DNA of 64,000 nt. It comes from JBKHXF01 sp046566145 (lineage in GTDB: Bacteria > Actinomycetota > Nitriliruptoria > Nitriliruptorales > Nitriliruptoraceae). The DNA lies in assembly GCA_046566145.1 (NCBI GenBank), contig JBKHXF010000007.1, positions 40,586 through 104,585 on the forward strand. Reading direction: 5' to 3'. The stretch's first letter is position 1; each line of letters starts with the position of its first letter. Below are positions 17,651-24,808 of this stretch, one piece after another. The translations under genes and the position numbers were made by a program. The notes under the pieces are model-generated. The model did no database searches. It saw only the letters and a list, made by a program, of their open reading frames with translations, and was not told the DNA's origin.

Positions 17651-18613
17651 TCAGCTGCTCGGGCCCCGGCGTGCCATCAGCGCGGCGCCGAGTGCCCCGC
17701 CCTCGTCCCCGAGGGTCGACGCGCTGAGCGTGATGCGGGGCGGCTGGAGGAAGAGGTGCGGTCGCATCGCCGCGTCGACGCGCGTGAGGAACCACGGACC
17801 GAGCCGGTCGGCCAGTCCCCCGCCGACGACGACCGCGTCGACGTCGAGCAGGTTGACGGCGGACGCGATGCCGGCGCCGAGCGCGGCGACGGCCTTGTCG
17901 AGGAGGTCGGCGGTCAGCTCGTCACCGAGGTCGAGGGCCGCCTTGACGACGCCGCTGGTGATGCGGGACTTGCCCTTGTCCTCGGCGACCTTGAACAGGA
18001 CGGTCTCCCGGCCGGCCGTCACGGCACGCTCCGCGGCGTGCTCCATCGCCCGGCGGCCGGCGTACGCCTCCACGCAGCCGCGACGCCCGCAGGGGCACAT
18101 GGCCCCACCGAGCTGGACGACGGTGTGGCCGAACTCGCCGGCGCCGCCGACGGCGCCCTCGTAGGGCTCCCCGTCGATGATGACGCCCGCGCCGACGCCG
18201 GTGCCGACGAAGACGACGAGCAGGTGCTGCGTTCCCGCTCCGGCGCCGAACCGGTGCTCCGCGACGGCGGCGGCGGTGACGTCGTTCGCGACGCGGACCG
18301 GCCGGCCGATCTTCGACGACAGCCCCTCCGCGAGGGAGAAGCGCTCGTACCACCCGGGGACGTTCGTGGCCCCGCCGACGGTCCCGTCGATGACGACGCC
18401 CGGCGTACCGACGCCGATCGTCGACACGTCCTCGAGCGCCACACCGGCGTCGCCGAGCGCCGCGTGGACGGCCGCGTCCATGACGTCGAGGACCGTGGTG
18501 CGGTCACCACCCAGCGGGGTCTTCATCCGCGAGGTCCCGAGCCGTGCGTCGTCGTCGCCGAGCACGATCACGGACACGTTGGTGCCGCCGAGGTCGACCC
18601 CGACCGTGGGCAT
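17651..18613 (-). CDS. ROK family sugar kinase (glucokinase-like)
   Basis: A 320-residue ROK kinase that phosphorylates glucose or another hexose with ATP (some members use polyphosphate). The phosphate-binding DLGGTN motif is at residues 7-12, followed by GVGTPGVVIDG and the sugar-site segment GEFGHTVV. The ROK zinc motif CPCGRRGCVE has C173, C175 and C180. There is no N-terminal helix-turn-helix, so it is an enzyme rather than a ROK repressor. The start is ATG 18613 with GGGAGA upstream. It is divergent from P5C dehydrogenase, with 189 bp between starts. Confidence 0.88.
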   Translation of the reverse strand: MPTVGVDLGGTNVSVIVLGDDDARLGTSRMKTPLGGDRTTVLDVMDAAVHAALGDAGVALEDVSTIGVGTPGVVIDGTVGGATNVPGWYERFSLAEGLSSKIGRPVRVANDVTAAAVAEHRFGAGAGTQHLLVVFVGTGVGAGVIIDGEPYEGAVGGAGEFGHTVVQLGGAMCPCGRRGCVEAYAGRRAMEHAAERAVTAGRETVLFKVAEDKGKSRITSGVVKAALDLGDELTADLLDKAVAALGAGIASAVNLLDVDAVVVGGGLADRLGPWFLTRVDAAMRPHLFLQPPRITLSASTLGDEGGALGAALMARRGPSS

Positions 18614-18802
18614 GGTGGTCTCCCGTCTGTGTCGATGGCCGAGCCTAGCGCCCACCCCGGCGCGGACCGGGCCGGTCGGGCCTAGGCTCGTCGGTCCCCA
18701 CCGACGCCGCACCATCGGCGTCCCGCGACCGCCCACGCACCCCGTCCCGCGACCCCCCCACGCCCGGACCACGCGAGCCGACCACCCGACCGGAGCCGCC
18801 CG

Positions 18803-20437
18803 ATGAGCACGACCGCCCGCGCCGTCCCCCCGACGCCGACGAACGAGCCGGTACGCACCTACGCGCCGGGGACCGCCGAACGTGCGGGGCTGGTCGAGGC
18901 GCTGCGCCGGCGGGGGTCCGAGGTCCTCGAGGCGCCCTGCGTCATCGGCGGTCGCGAGGTCCGCACCGGGAACACCTTCGAGTGGCACGCCCCGCACGAC
19001 CGTGGGCTGCACCTGGTCACGGCCCACGCCGCCGGTGTCGACGAGGTCCACGCGGCGATCGAGGCGGCCGCCTACGCCAAGCCGGACTGGGCGGCCCTGC
19101 CGTGGGAAGCCCGCGCGGCGGTGTTCCTGCGTGCGGCCGACCTCATCGCCGGCGAGCACCGCGACGAGCTCAACGCGGCGACGATGCTCGGACAGTCGAA
19201 GTCGGTCGTGCAGGCCGAGATCGACGCCGCGTGCGAGCTCATCGACTTCCTGCGCTTCAACGTCCACTTCTACGCGGAGATCCTCGCCGACCAGCCGGCG
19301 TCCTCCCCCGGGGTCTGGAACCGCACCGACCACCGGCCGCTCGAGGGCTTCGTCCTCGCGATGACGCCGTTCAACTTCACCGCGATCGCCGGCAACCTGC
19401 CGACCGCGCCGGCGCTCGCCGGCAACACCGTGGTGTGGAAGCCGTCCGAGAAGCAGGTGCTCGCCGCCCAGCTCACCCTGCAGGTGCTCGAGCGCGCCGG
19501 CCTGCCGCCGGGCGTGATCAACCTCGTGCACGGCGACGGCGCGCGGGTGGCCGAGGTCTGCCTGGAGCACCCCGACCTCGCGGGCCTGCACTTCACCGGC
19601 TCGGCCGACGTGTTCCGCTCGCTGTGGGGGCGCATCGGCCAGAACATGCGCCACTACCGGACCTTCCCCCGGGTCGTCGGCGAGACCGGCGGCAAGGACT
19701 TCGTGCTCGCCCACCCGTCGGCGGAGGTCGACCCGCTGGTGACGGCGCTGGTGCGCGGCGCCTTCGAGTACCAGGGCCAGAAGTGCTCGGCCGCGTCGCG
19801 GGCGTACGTGCCCGACGCGCTGTGGCCGGCGGTCCGCGAGGGGCTGGCCGACACGGTCGCGACCCTGACGTACGGCGACGTCGCCGACCTGCGGGTCTTC
19901 GGCGGCGCCGTCATCGACGAGGTCGCGTTCCGTCGGCACGCCGACGTGCTGGCGCAGGTCGCGTCGGACGACCGCATCGACGTGCTGGTCGGCGGGACCG
20001 CGGACGACTCGGAGGGCTGGTTCGTGCAGCCCACGGTGCTGGTGACGTCCGACCCGCAGCACGAGCTGCTGTCGCGGGAGCTGTTCGGGCCCATCCTGAC
20101 GGTGCTCGTCACCCCGACCGACGCGTGGGAGCACACGCTCGACCTGGTCGACGCGACCTCCCCGTACGGCCTCACGGGCGCCGTGTTCGCGCGGGACCGC
20201 GTCGCGATCGAGCAGGCGGCGCACCGGCTCCGGCAGGCGGCCGGCAACTTCTACGTCAACGACAAGCCGACCGGTGCGGTCGTCGGGCAGCAGCCCTTCG
20301 GCGGGTCCCGCGGCTCCGGCACCAACGACAAGGCCGGCGGGAAGCTGAACCTGCTGCGCTGGATCAGCCAGCGCAGCATCAAGGAGACGTTCGTCCCGCC
20401 GACCGACCACACCTACCCGTCGATGCTGCCGGAGTGA
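18803..20437 (+). CDS. pruA: L-glutamate gamma-semialdehyde (1-pyrroline-5-carboxylate) dehydrogenase
   Basis: A 544-residue NAD-dependent aldehyde dehydrogenase of the P5C dehydrogenase type, which oxidises glutamate semialdehyde to glutamate in proline and arginine catabolism. The catalytic nucleophile is C328 (YQGQKCSAASR) and the general base E294 (VGETGGKDF). The segment LRFNVHFYAEILADQP, MTPFNFTAIAGNLP and the C-terminal KPTGAVVGQQPFGGSRGSGTNDK are typical of the RocA/PruA group and its human ALDH4A1 relatives. No proline dehydrogenase gene is adjacent. ATG 18803 opens the gene. Confidence 0.92.
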   Translation: MSTTARAVPPTPTNEPVRTYAPGTAERAGLVEALRRRGSEVLEAPCVIGGREVRTGNTFEWHAPHDRGLHLVTAHAAGVDEVHAAIEAAAYAKPDWAALPWEARAAVFLRAADLIAGEHRDELNAATMLGQSKSVVQAEIDAACELIDFLRFNVHFYAEILADQPASSPGVWNRTDHRPLEGFVLAMTPFNFTAIAGNLPTAPALAGNTVVWKPSEKQVLAAQLTLQVLERAGLPPGVINLVHGDGARVAEVCLEHPDLAGLHFTGSADVFRSLWGRIGQNMRHYRTFPRVVGETGGKDFVLAHPSAEVDPLVTALVRGAFEYQGQKCSAASRAYVPDALWPAVREGLADTVATLTYGDVADLRVFGGAVIDEVAFRRHADVLAQVASDDRIDVLVGGTADDSEGWFVQPTVLVTSDPQHELLSRELFGPILTVLVTPTDAWEHTLDLVDATSPYGLTGAVFARDRVAIEQAAHRLRQAAGNFYVNDKPTGAVVGQQPFGGSRGSGTNDKAGGKLNLLRWISQRSIKETFVPPTDHTYPSMLPE

Positions 20438-20450
20438 GCGGGCGGTCCCC

Positions 20451-21458
20451 TCAGGCGATCGCGTCCCGCATCGCCTCGCGCTCGTCCGGCGTGGGGCGGA
20501 ACGTCGTGTAGAGGTTGACGCGGTCGACGACGTCGCCGAAGCGGTCGGCGATGGCCGGGCCGACGTCTGCGGGGTCGGCGACGACCGCGAAGGCGTCGAG
20601 CACCTCGTCGTCGACGAGCGCCGCCATCTCCTCCCACCGGCCCTGCTTCGACAGGGCGGTGAGCTCGACGCCGAGCTGCTCCCAGCCGTGCAGCTCGAGC
20701 ACGCGCCGATACGCCGGGGTGGAGCCGTAGAACGCGACCTGGCCGCGCACGAAGGCGGCGGCCTGGTCGCGCTCCTGCTCGTCGTGCCCGGACACCACGA
20801 ACACACCGAGTCCGACGCCGACCTCGGCGCGGTCGCGTCCGGCGGCGTCGACGCCGTCGTGCAGCGCGGGGAGCGTCACCTCTCGCAGGTACCGCTCGGT
20901 GGTGAACGAGTGGCACAGCAGCCCGTCGGCCACGCGGCCGGCGGTCGCCGTCATCAGCGGACCGACGGCGGCGAGCCACACCGGCGGGGCACCGTGGCCG
21001 TGCGGCGGCGGGGTGAAGAACGGCGTCATGAGCGTGTGCTCGTAGAACTCGCCGCGGAAGTCGAGGCGGGTGCCGTCGTGCCACGCCGCCCAGATCGCCT
21101 TGCAGGCCGCGATGAACTCCTCCATGCGCGCCGCCGGCGCGGACCACGGCATCGAGAACCGGCGGGTGACGTGGGCCTGGACCTGCGAGCCGAGGCCCAG
21201 CACGAACCGGCCACCGGAGAGGCGCTGGAGGTCGTCGGCCGACTGCGCGACGTCCATCGGGCTGCGCGCGAACGCGACGGCGATACCGGTGCCGAGCGTG
21301 ATCCGCTCGGTGGTCGTCGCGGCCATCGCCAGCGTGAGGAAGGGGTCGTGGGCGGTCTCGGCCGCGAACCAGCCGGCGAAGCCCTCCTCCTCGGCGCGAC
21401 GTGCGGCCGCCGGCGCGTCCTGCGGACCGACGACCAGGGCGAGCTCGTCGAGCTGCAT
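20451..21458 (-). CDS. LLM-class F420-dependent oxidoreductase
   Basis: A 335-residue luciferase-like flavin/F420 oxidoreductase with a TIM-barrel fold. Family segments are ERITLGTGIAVAFARSPM, RFVLGLGSQVQAHVTRRFSMPW, PPVWLAAVGPLMTATAGRVADG and GLGVFVVSG. The AHVTRRFSMPW stretch matches the actinobacterial subfamily named TIGR03617 as I recall it. The substrate is unknown; these enzymes usually use reduced F420. The ATG overlaps by one base the stop of the thioesterase gene just upstream, so the two are translationally coupled. Confidence 0.85.
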   Translation of the reverse strand: MQLDELALVVGPQDAPAAARRAEEEGFAGWFAAETAHDPFLTLAMAATTTERITLGTGIAVAFARSPMDVAQSADDLQRLSGGRFVLGLGSQVQAHVTRRFSMPWSAPAARMEEFIAACKAIWAAWHDGTRLDFRGEFYEHTLMTPFFTPPPHGHGAPPVWLAAVGPLMTATAGRVADGLLCHSFTTERYLREVTLPALHDGVDAAGRDRAEVGVGLGVFVVSGHDEQERDQAAAFVRGQVAFYGSTPAYRRVLELHGWEQLGVELTALSKQGRWEEMAALVDDEVLDAFAVVADPADVGPAIADRFGDVVDRVNLYTTFRPTPDEREAMRDAIA

Positions 21459-21922
21459 CAGCCCCCCACCTCGTCGGGCGCAAGGACCTGGAGCCGGACC
21501 TGCCCGCGGGCGACCACCTTCCCGTCCTCACGGGTGAGCTCGACCTGCCACAGGTGCTGGCGCCGCCCCGTGTGCAGCGGGGTGCCCACGCCGGTGAGGC
21601 GGCCGGTGCGATGGGCGCGGAGGAAGTCGGTCTGGTTGCTGACGCCGACGACGACCTTCCCGTCGCCCAGGACGTGCAGGGCGGCGCCGACCGAGGCGAG
21701 GGTCTCGACGACGGAGCAGTACACCCCACCGTGGACGATCCCGTAGGGCTGGTGGTGGTCGCCGCGCACGTCGAGGTGCGCCTCGACCCGGCTCGGGGAC
21801 AGCAGGTCCCACTCGAGGCCGAGCAGGTCCGTGAACGGCGCGTCGAGCGTGCCGAAGGTCCCGGCCAGCTCGTCCGGGTCGAACCCCTCGACGCGGGGCC
21901 TGCTGGTCGTCTCGTCCGCCAC
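21458..21922 (-). CDS. PaaI-type hotdog thioesterase
   Basis: A 154-residue hotdog-fold acyl-CoA thioesterase. The motif [21 protein letters not shown] carries the HGG and helix residues of the PaaI/YbgC-like group. The start is GTG 21922 with GGGAG upstream; its TGA overlaps the LLM oxidoreductase ATG. It probably hydrolyses a small or aromatic acyl-CoA; the substrate cannot be predicted. Confidence 0.85.
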   Translation of the reverse strand: MADETTSRPRVEGFDPDELAGTFGTLDAPFTDLLGLEWDLLSPSRVEAHLDVRGDHHQPYGIVHGGVYCSVVETLASVGAALHVLGDGKVVVGVSNQTDFLRAHRTGRLTGVGTPLHTGRRQHLWQVELTREDGKVVARGQVRLQVLAPDEVGG

Positions 21923-22047
21923 GCTGCTGCTCCCGGTTCGACAGGGTGGGGGTGGGTGCGCACGCTAGCGTCGTCCGCCGGGCGTCCCCGCGCCCCCGGA
22001 CGAGCCCGGACGAACCCGGTGACCCGCACGCGACGAGGACCGTCAAG

Positions 22048-23733
22048 ATGGCCGACCCGAAGCCCCGCAGCCGCGACGTCACCGACGGCTACGAGCGGGC
22101 ACCCGCCCGCGCGATGCTGCGCGCGGTCGGCATGACCGACGAGGACTTCACCAAGCCGCAGGTCGGGGTCGCGTCGTCGTGGAACGAGGTCACCCCCTGC
22201 AACCTGCCGCTCGACCGGCTCGCGAAGCAGGCGAAGGAGGGCGTGCGCGCCGCCGGCGGCTTCCCGCTCGAGTTCGTCACCGTCGCGGTGTCCGACGGCA
22301 TCGCCATGGGCCACGAGGGGATGCGCGCGTCGCTGGTCAGCCGCGAGGTGATCGCCGACTCGGTCGAGACGGTGATGCACGCCGAGCGGCTCGACGGGAT
22401 GGTGACGTTCGCCGGGTGCGACAAGTCCCTGCCGGGCATGGTCATGGCCGCGGCGCGCCTCGACCTCGCGAGCGTGTTCCTCTACGGCGGGTCGATCCAG
22501 CCGGGCCACCTCGACGGGCGCGACATCCAGATCCAGGACGTCTTCGAGGCCGTCGGGGCGCGTGGGCGCGGCACGATGAGCGACGAGGAGCTGCTCGCCA
22601 TCGAGCGCAACGCCTGCCCGACCGAGGGCTCGTGCGGCGGGATGTTCACGGCGAACACCATGGCGTCGGCCATCGAGGCGCTCGGCCTCGCGCTGCCGGG
22701 CTCCTCCTCCCCCGCCGCACCCGACCCGCGCCGCGACGAGTTCGCACGCCGCTCCGGCGAGGCCGTCGTCGCCCTGCTGCACCGCGGCATCACGGCCCGC
22801 GACATCATCACCCGCGAGTCCATCGAGAACGCCATCGCCGTCGTCATGGCGGTCGGTGGCTCCACCAACGCCGTGCTGCACCTGCTCGCCATCGCCCGTG
22901 AGGCCGAGGTCGACCTGACCATCGACGACTTCGACGCCATCGGCCGGCGCGTGCCCCACATCGCCGACACGAAGCCGGGCGGGCGCTACCTGATGAGCGA
23001 CCTCGACCGCATCGGCGGCGTGCCCGTCGTGCTCAAGGAGCTGCTCGACGCCGGGCTCCTGCACGGCGACGCCCTGACCGTCACCGGCCGGACCCTGGCC
23101 GAGAACCTCGCCGACATGGACGTCCCCGCGCCCGACGGCGAGGTCGTGCACCCGCTGTCCGACCCGATCAACGCCGAGGGCGGGCTCGCCATCCTGCGCG
23201 GCTCGCTGGCCCCCGAGGGCGCGGTGGTGAAGATCGCCGGCATCCCGGCGGACAAGCACCGCTTCGAGGGACGCGCCCGCGTGTTCGACGGCGAGCAGGC
23301 CGCGCTCGAGGCCGTGCTGACCGGCGGTATCGTCGGCGGCGACGTCGTGGTCATCCGCTGGGAGGGCCCGAAGGGCGGCCCCGGGATGCGGGAGATGCTC
23401 GCGACCACCGCCGCCATCAAGGGCGCCGGGCTCGGCGCCGACGTGGCGCTGCTCACCGACGGCCGCTTCTCCGGCGCGACCCACGGCTTCTCCATCGGGC
23501 ACGTCGCCCCCGAGGCGGCCGACCGGGGACCCATCGCCTTCGTGGAGGACGGCGACCGCATCGTCATCGACGTCGACGCCCGCACCATGGACCTCGACGT
23601 CGACGAGGCCACGCTGGCGGCGCGCCGCGAGGCGTGGACGCCGCTGGCGCCGCGCTACACCCGCGGCGTGCTGGCGAAGTACGCGCGGACCGTGTCGTCG
23701 GCCTCGGTCGGCGCGACGACCGCCGTCTACTGA
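22048..23733 (+). CDS. ilvD: Dihydroxy-acid dehydratase
   Basis: A 561-residue IlvD/Edd family Fe-S dehydratase, which converts 2,3-dihydroxy-isovalerate (or -methylvalerate) to the 2-oxoacid in valine and isoleucine synthesis. Cluster cysteines lie in [17 protein letters not shown] and [18 protein letters not shown]. The C-terminal [21 protein letters not shown] is diagnostic. The residues fit DHAD better than phosphogluconate dehydratase. The start is ATG 22048 after GAGGA. No other ilv gene is adjacent. The hypothetical gene at 23744 follows after 10 bp. Confidence 0.94.
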   Translation: MADPKPRSRDVTDGYERAPARAMLRAVGMTDEDFTKPQVGVASSWNEVTPCNLPLDRLAKQAKEGVRAAGGFPLEFVTVAVSDGIAMGHEGMRASLVSREVIADSVETVMHAERLDGMVTFAGCDKSLPGMVMAAARLDLASVFLYGGSIQPGHLDGRDIQIQDVFEAVGARGRGTMSDEELLAIERNACPTEGSCGGMFTANTMASAIEALGLALPGSSSPAAPDPRRDEFARRSGEAVVALLHRGITARDIITRESIENAIAVVMAVGGSTNAVLHLLAIAREAEVDLTIDDFDAIGRRVPHIADTKPGGRYLMSDLDRIGGVPVVLKELLDAGLLHGDALTVTGRTLAENLADMDVPAPDGEVVHPLSDPINAEGGLAILRGSLAPEGAVVKIAGIPADKHRFEGRARVFDGEQAALEAVLTGGIVGGDVVVIRWEGPKGGPGMREMLATTAAIKGAGLGADVALLTDGRFSGATHGFSIGHVAPEAADRGPIAFVEDGDRIVIDVDARTMDLDVDEATLAARREAWTPLAPRYTRGVLAKYARTVSSASVGATTAVY

Positions 23734-23743
23734 GGGGTCTCCC

Positions 23744-24214
23744 GTGCAGTTCGAGGAGCTCCGCTACGTCTGCCAGGAGGCCGCGCTCGACCTCGTGCGC
23801 AGCGAGGACCGACCGCTGCCCGTCACCGTCGTGCTGCCCGGCAGGGAGAGGACCCGGCTGGTGAAGCTGGCGGGCTTCCCCGACGACGACGAGGCACGGC
23901 ACGCCCTGCTGGCGGACTTCGCGGCCGACGAGATCGTGGAGGGGCAGGTGCCGTGCTGGGGCTTCGTGTCCGAGGCCGAGCTCGGCGGGCAGGACGCCGT
24001 CGTGGTGGTGTTCGGCGCGCGCAAGCACGCCCCGCACGTCACGGCCGCGCTGTTCGGCCCCGACGGGGCCCTCGTGGAGTTCGTGCCCAGCGAGGAGCTC
24101 GACCCGACCGCGATGCCGTTCCTGCACCCGTTGCAGCACGCCGTCGACGCGCTACCGGCGCTCGAGCAGCCCCCCACCCCCGAGGGCGGCGGCGCCCTGC
24201 CGATCATCGGCTGA
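23744..24214 (+). CDS. Hypothetical protein co-transcribed with ilvD
   Basis: A 156-residue soluble protein, not recognised. It starts at GTG 23744 with GAGGGG upstream, 10 bp after ilvD, so it very likely shares its mRNA. The sequence alternates hydrophobic strands and acidic helices: LPVTVVLPGRERTRLVKLAGFPDDDEARHALLADFAADEIVEG, then WGFVSEAEL and DAVVVVFGARKHAPHVTAALFG, with a Pro/Gly-rich tail. No metal-binding or catalytic motif is evident. Coding is supported by spacing, ribosome binding site and third-position GC. Confidence 0.7.
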   Translation: MQFEELRYVCQEAALDLVRSEDRPLPVTVVLPGRERTRLVKLAGFPDDDEARHALLADFAADEIVEGQVPCWGFVSEAELGGQDAVVVVFGARKHAPHVTAALFGPDGALVEFVPSEELDPTAMPFLHPLQHAVDALPALEQPPTPEGGGALPIIG

Positions 24215-24223
24215 GGCGGTCCG

Positions 24224-24808
24224 TCACCAACGCGGCGGGTCGAGCGGCACGCCGGCAGCCTCCGCGACCTCGCGGTAGGTGCGCGCGAGGCTCTCGACGG
24301 TCTCGTGGGCGTTGAGGCCGGACGGGTTGCCGACCGCCCACGTCTCGACGCCCGCCAGCCAGTCGGCCTCGGGCTGGCGACCCTGGGCCGCCCGGGGGCG
24401 CCCGTACGCAGTCCGGTACGCGGTGATGCCGACGAACGCGACGACCCGCGGTCGCCACGCCGCGACCTTGTCGGCCACGAGCCGACCGCCGGCGCGGAGC
24501 TCGTCGCGCGTGAGCTCGTCCGCGCGGGCCGTCGCGCGGGCCGCCAGGTTGGTGATGGCGATCCCGCGCCCCGTCAGCATCGCGCGGTCCGCGTCCGTGG
24601 CCCCGGTCGGGTCCACCGGGTGCGCCGTGACGCCCCCGAGGTGCAGCGCCGGGTAGAAGCGGTTGCCGGGGTGGGCGAAGTGGGTGTTGGTCGCCGCGGT
24701 CCACAGCCCGGGGTTGATGCCGACGAACAGCAGCCGCACGTCGTCACCGACGAGGTCGTCGACCTCGCGGTCGCGGAACGCCTCGAGCTGCGCGCGGGTG
24801 AACCCCAT
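24224..24808 (-). CDS. mug: G/U mismatch-specific DNA glycosylase
   Basis: A 194-residue Mug/TDG-type uracil-DNA glycosylase that removes uracil or thymine mispaired with guanine in base-excision repair. The catalytic loop LLFVGINPGLWTAATNTHFAHPGNRF supplies GINPG with the catalytic Asn. The minor-groove intercalation loop is NPSGLNAHETV. The ATG overlaps by one base the stop of the upstream thioesterase domain (24808), implying coupled translation with the kinase/thioesterase frame. Confidence 0.92.
   Translation of the reverse strand: MGFTRAQLEAFRDREVDDLVGDDVRLLFVGINPGLWTAATNTHFAHPGNRFYPALHLGGVTAHPVDPTGATDADRAMLTGRGIAITNLAARATARADELTRDELRAGGRLVADKVAAWRPRVVAFVGITAYRTAYGRPRAAQGRQPEADWLAGVETWAVGNPSGLNAHETVESLARTYREVAEAAGVPLDPPRW

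Noticed and set aside
17651..20806. A 1051-codon frame joining the ROK kinase with antisense of the P5C dehydrogenase gene
   Set aside because: The ROK protein begins cleanly at ATG 18613 with a ribosome binding site; the upstream part is the antisense shadow of pruA.
21923..21960. GGTTCGACAGG resembling a tRNA T-loop
   Set aside because: No acceptor, D or anticodon stems can be drawn around it; it is in the ilvD/thioesterase divergent promoter. No tRNA was found in the window.
20413..23502. A 1029-codon minus-strand frame across ilvD and the LLM gene
   Set aside because: Antisense to ilvD; no family features, while ilvD itself is unmistakable.
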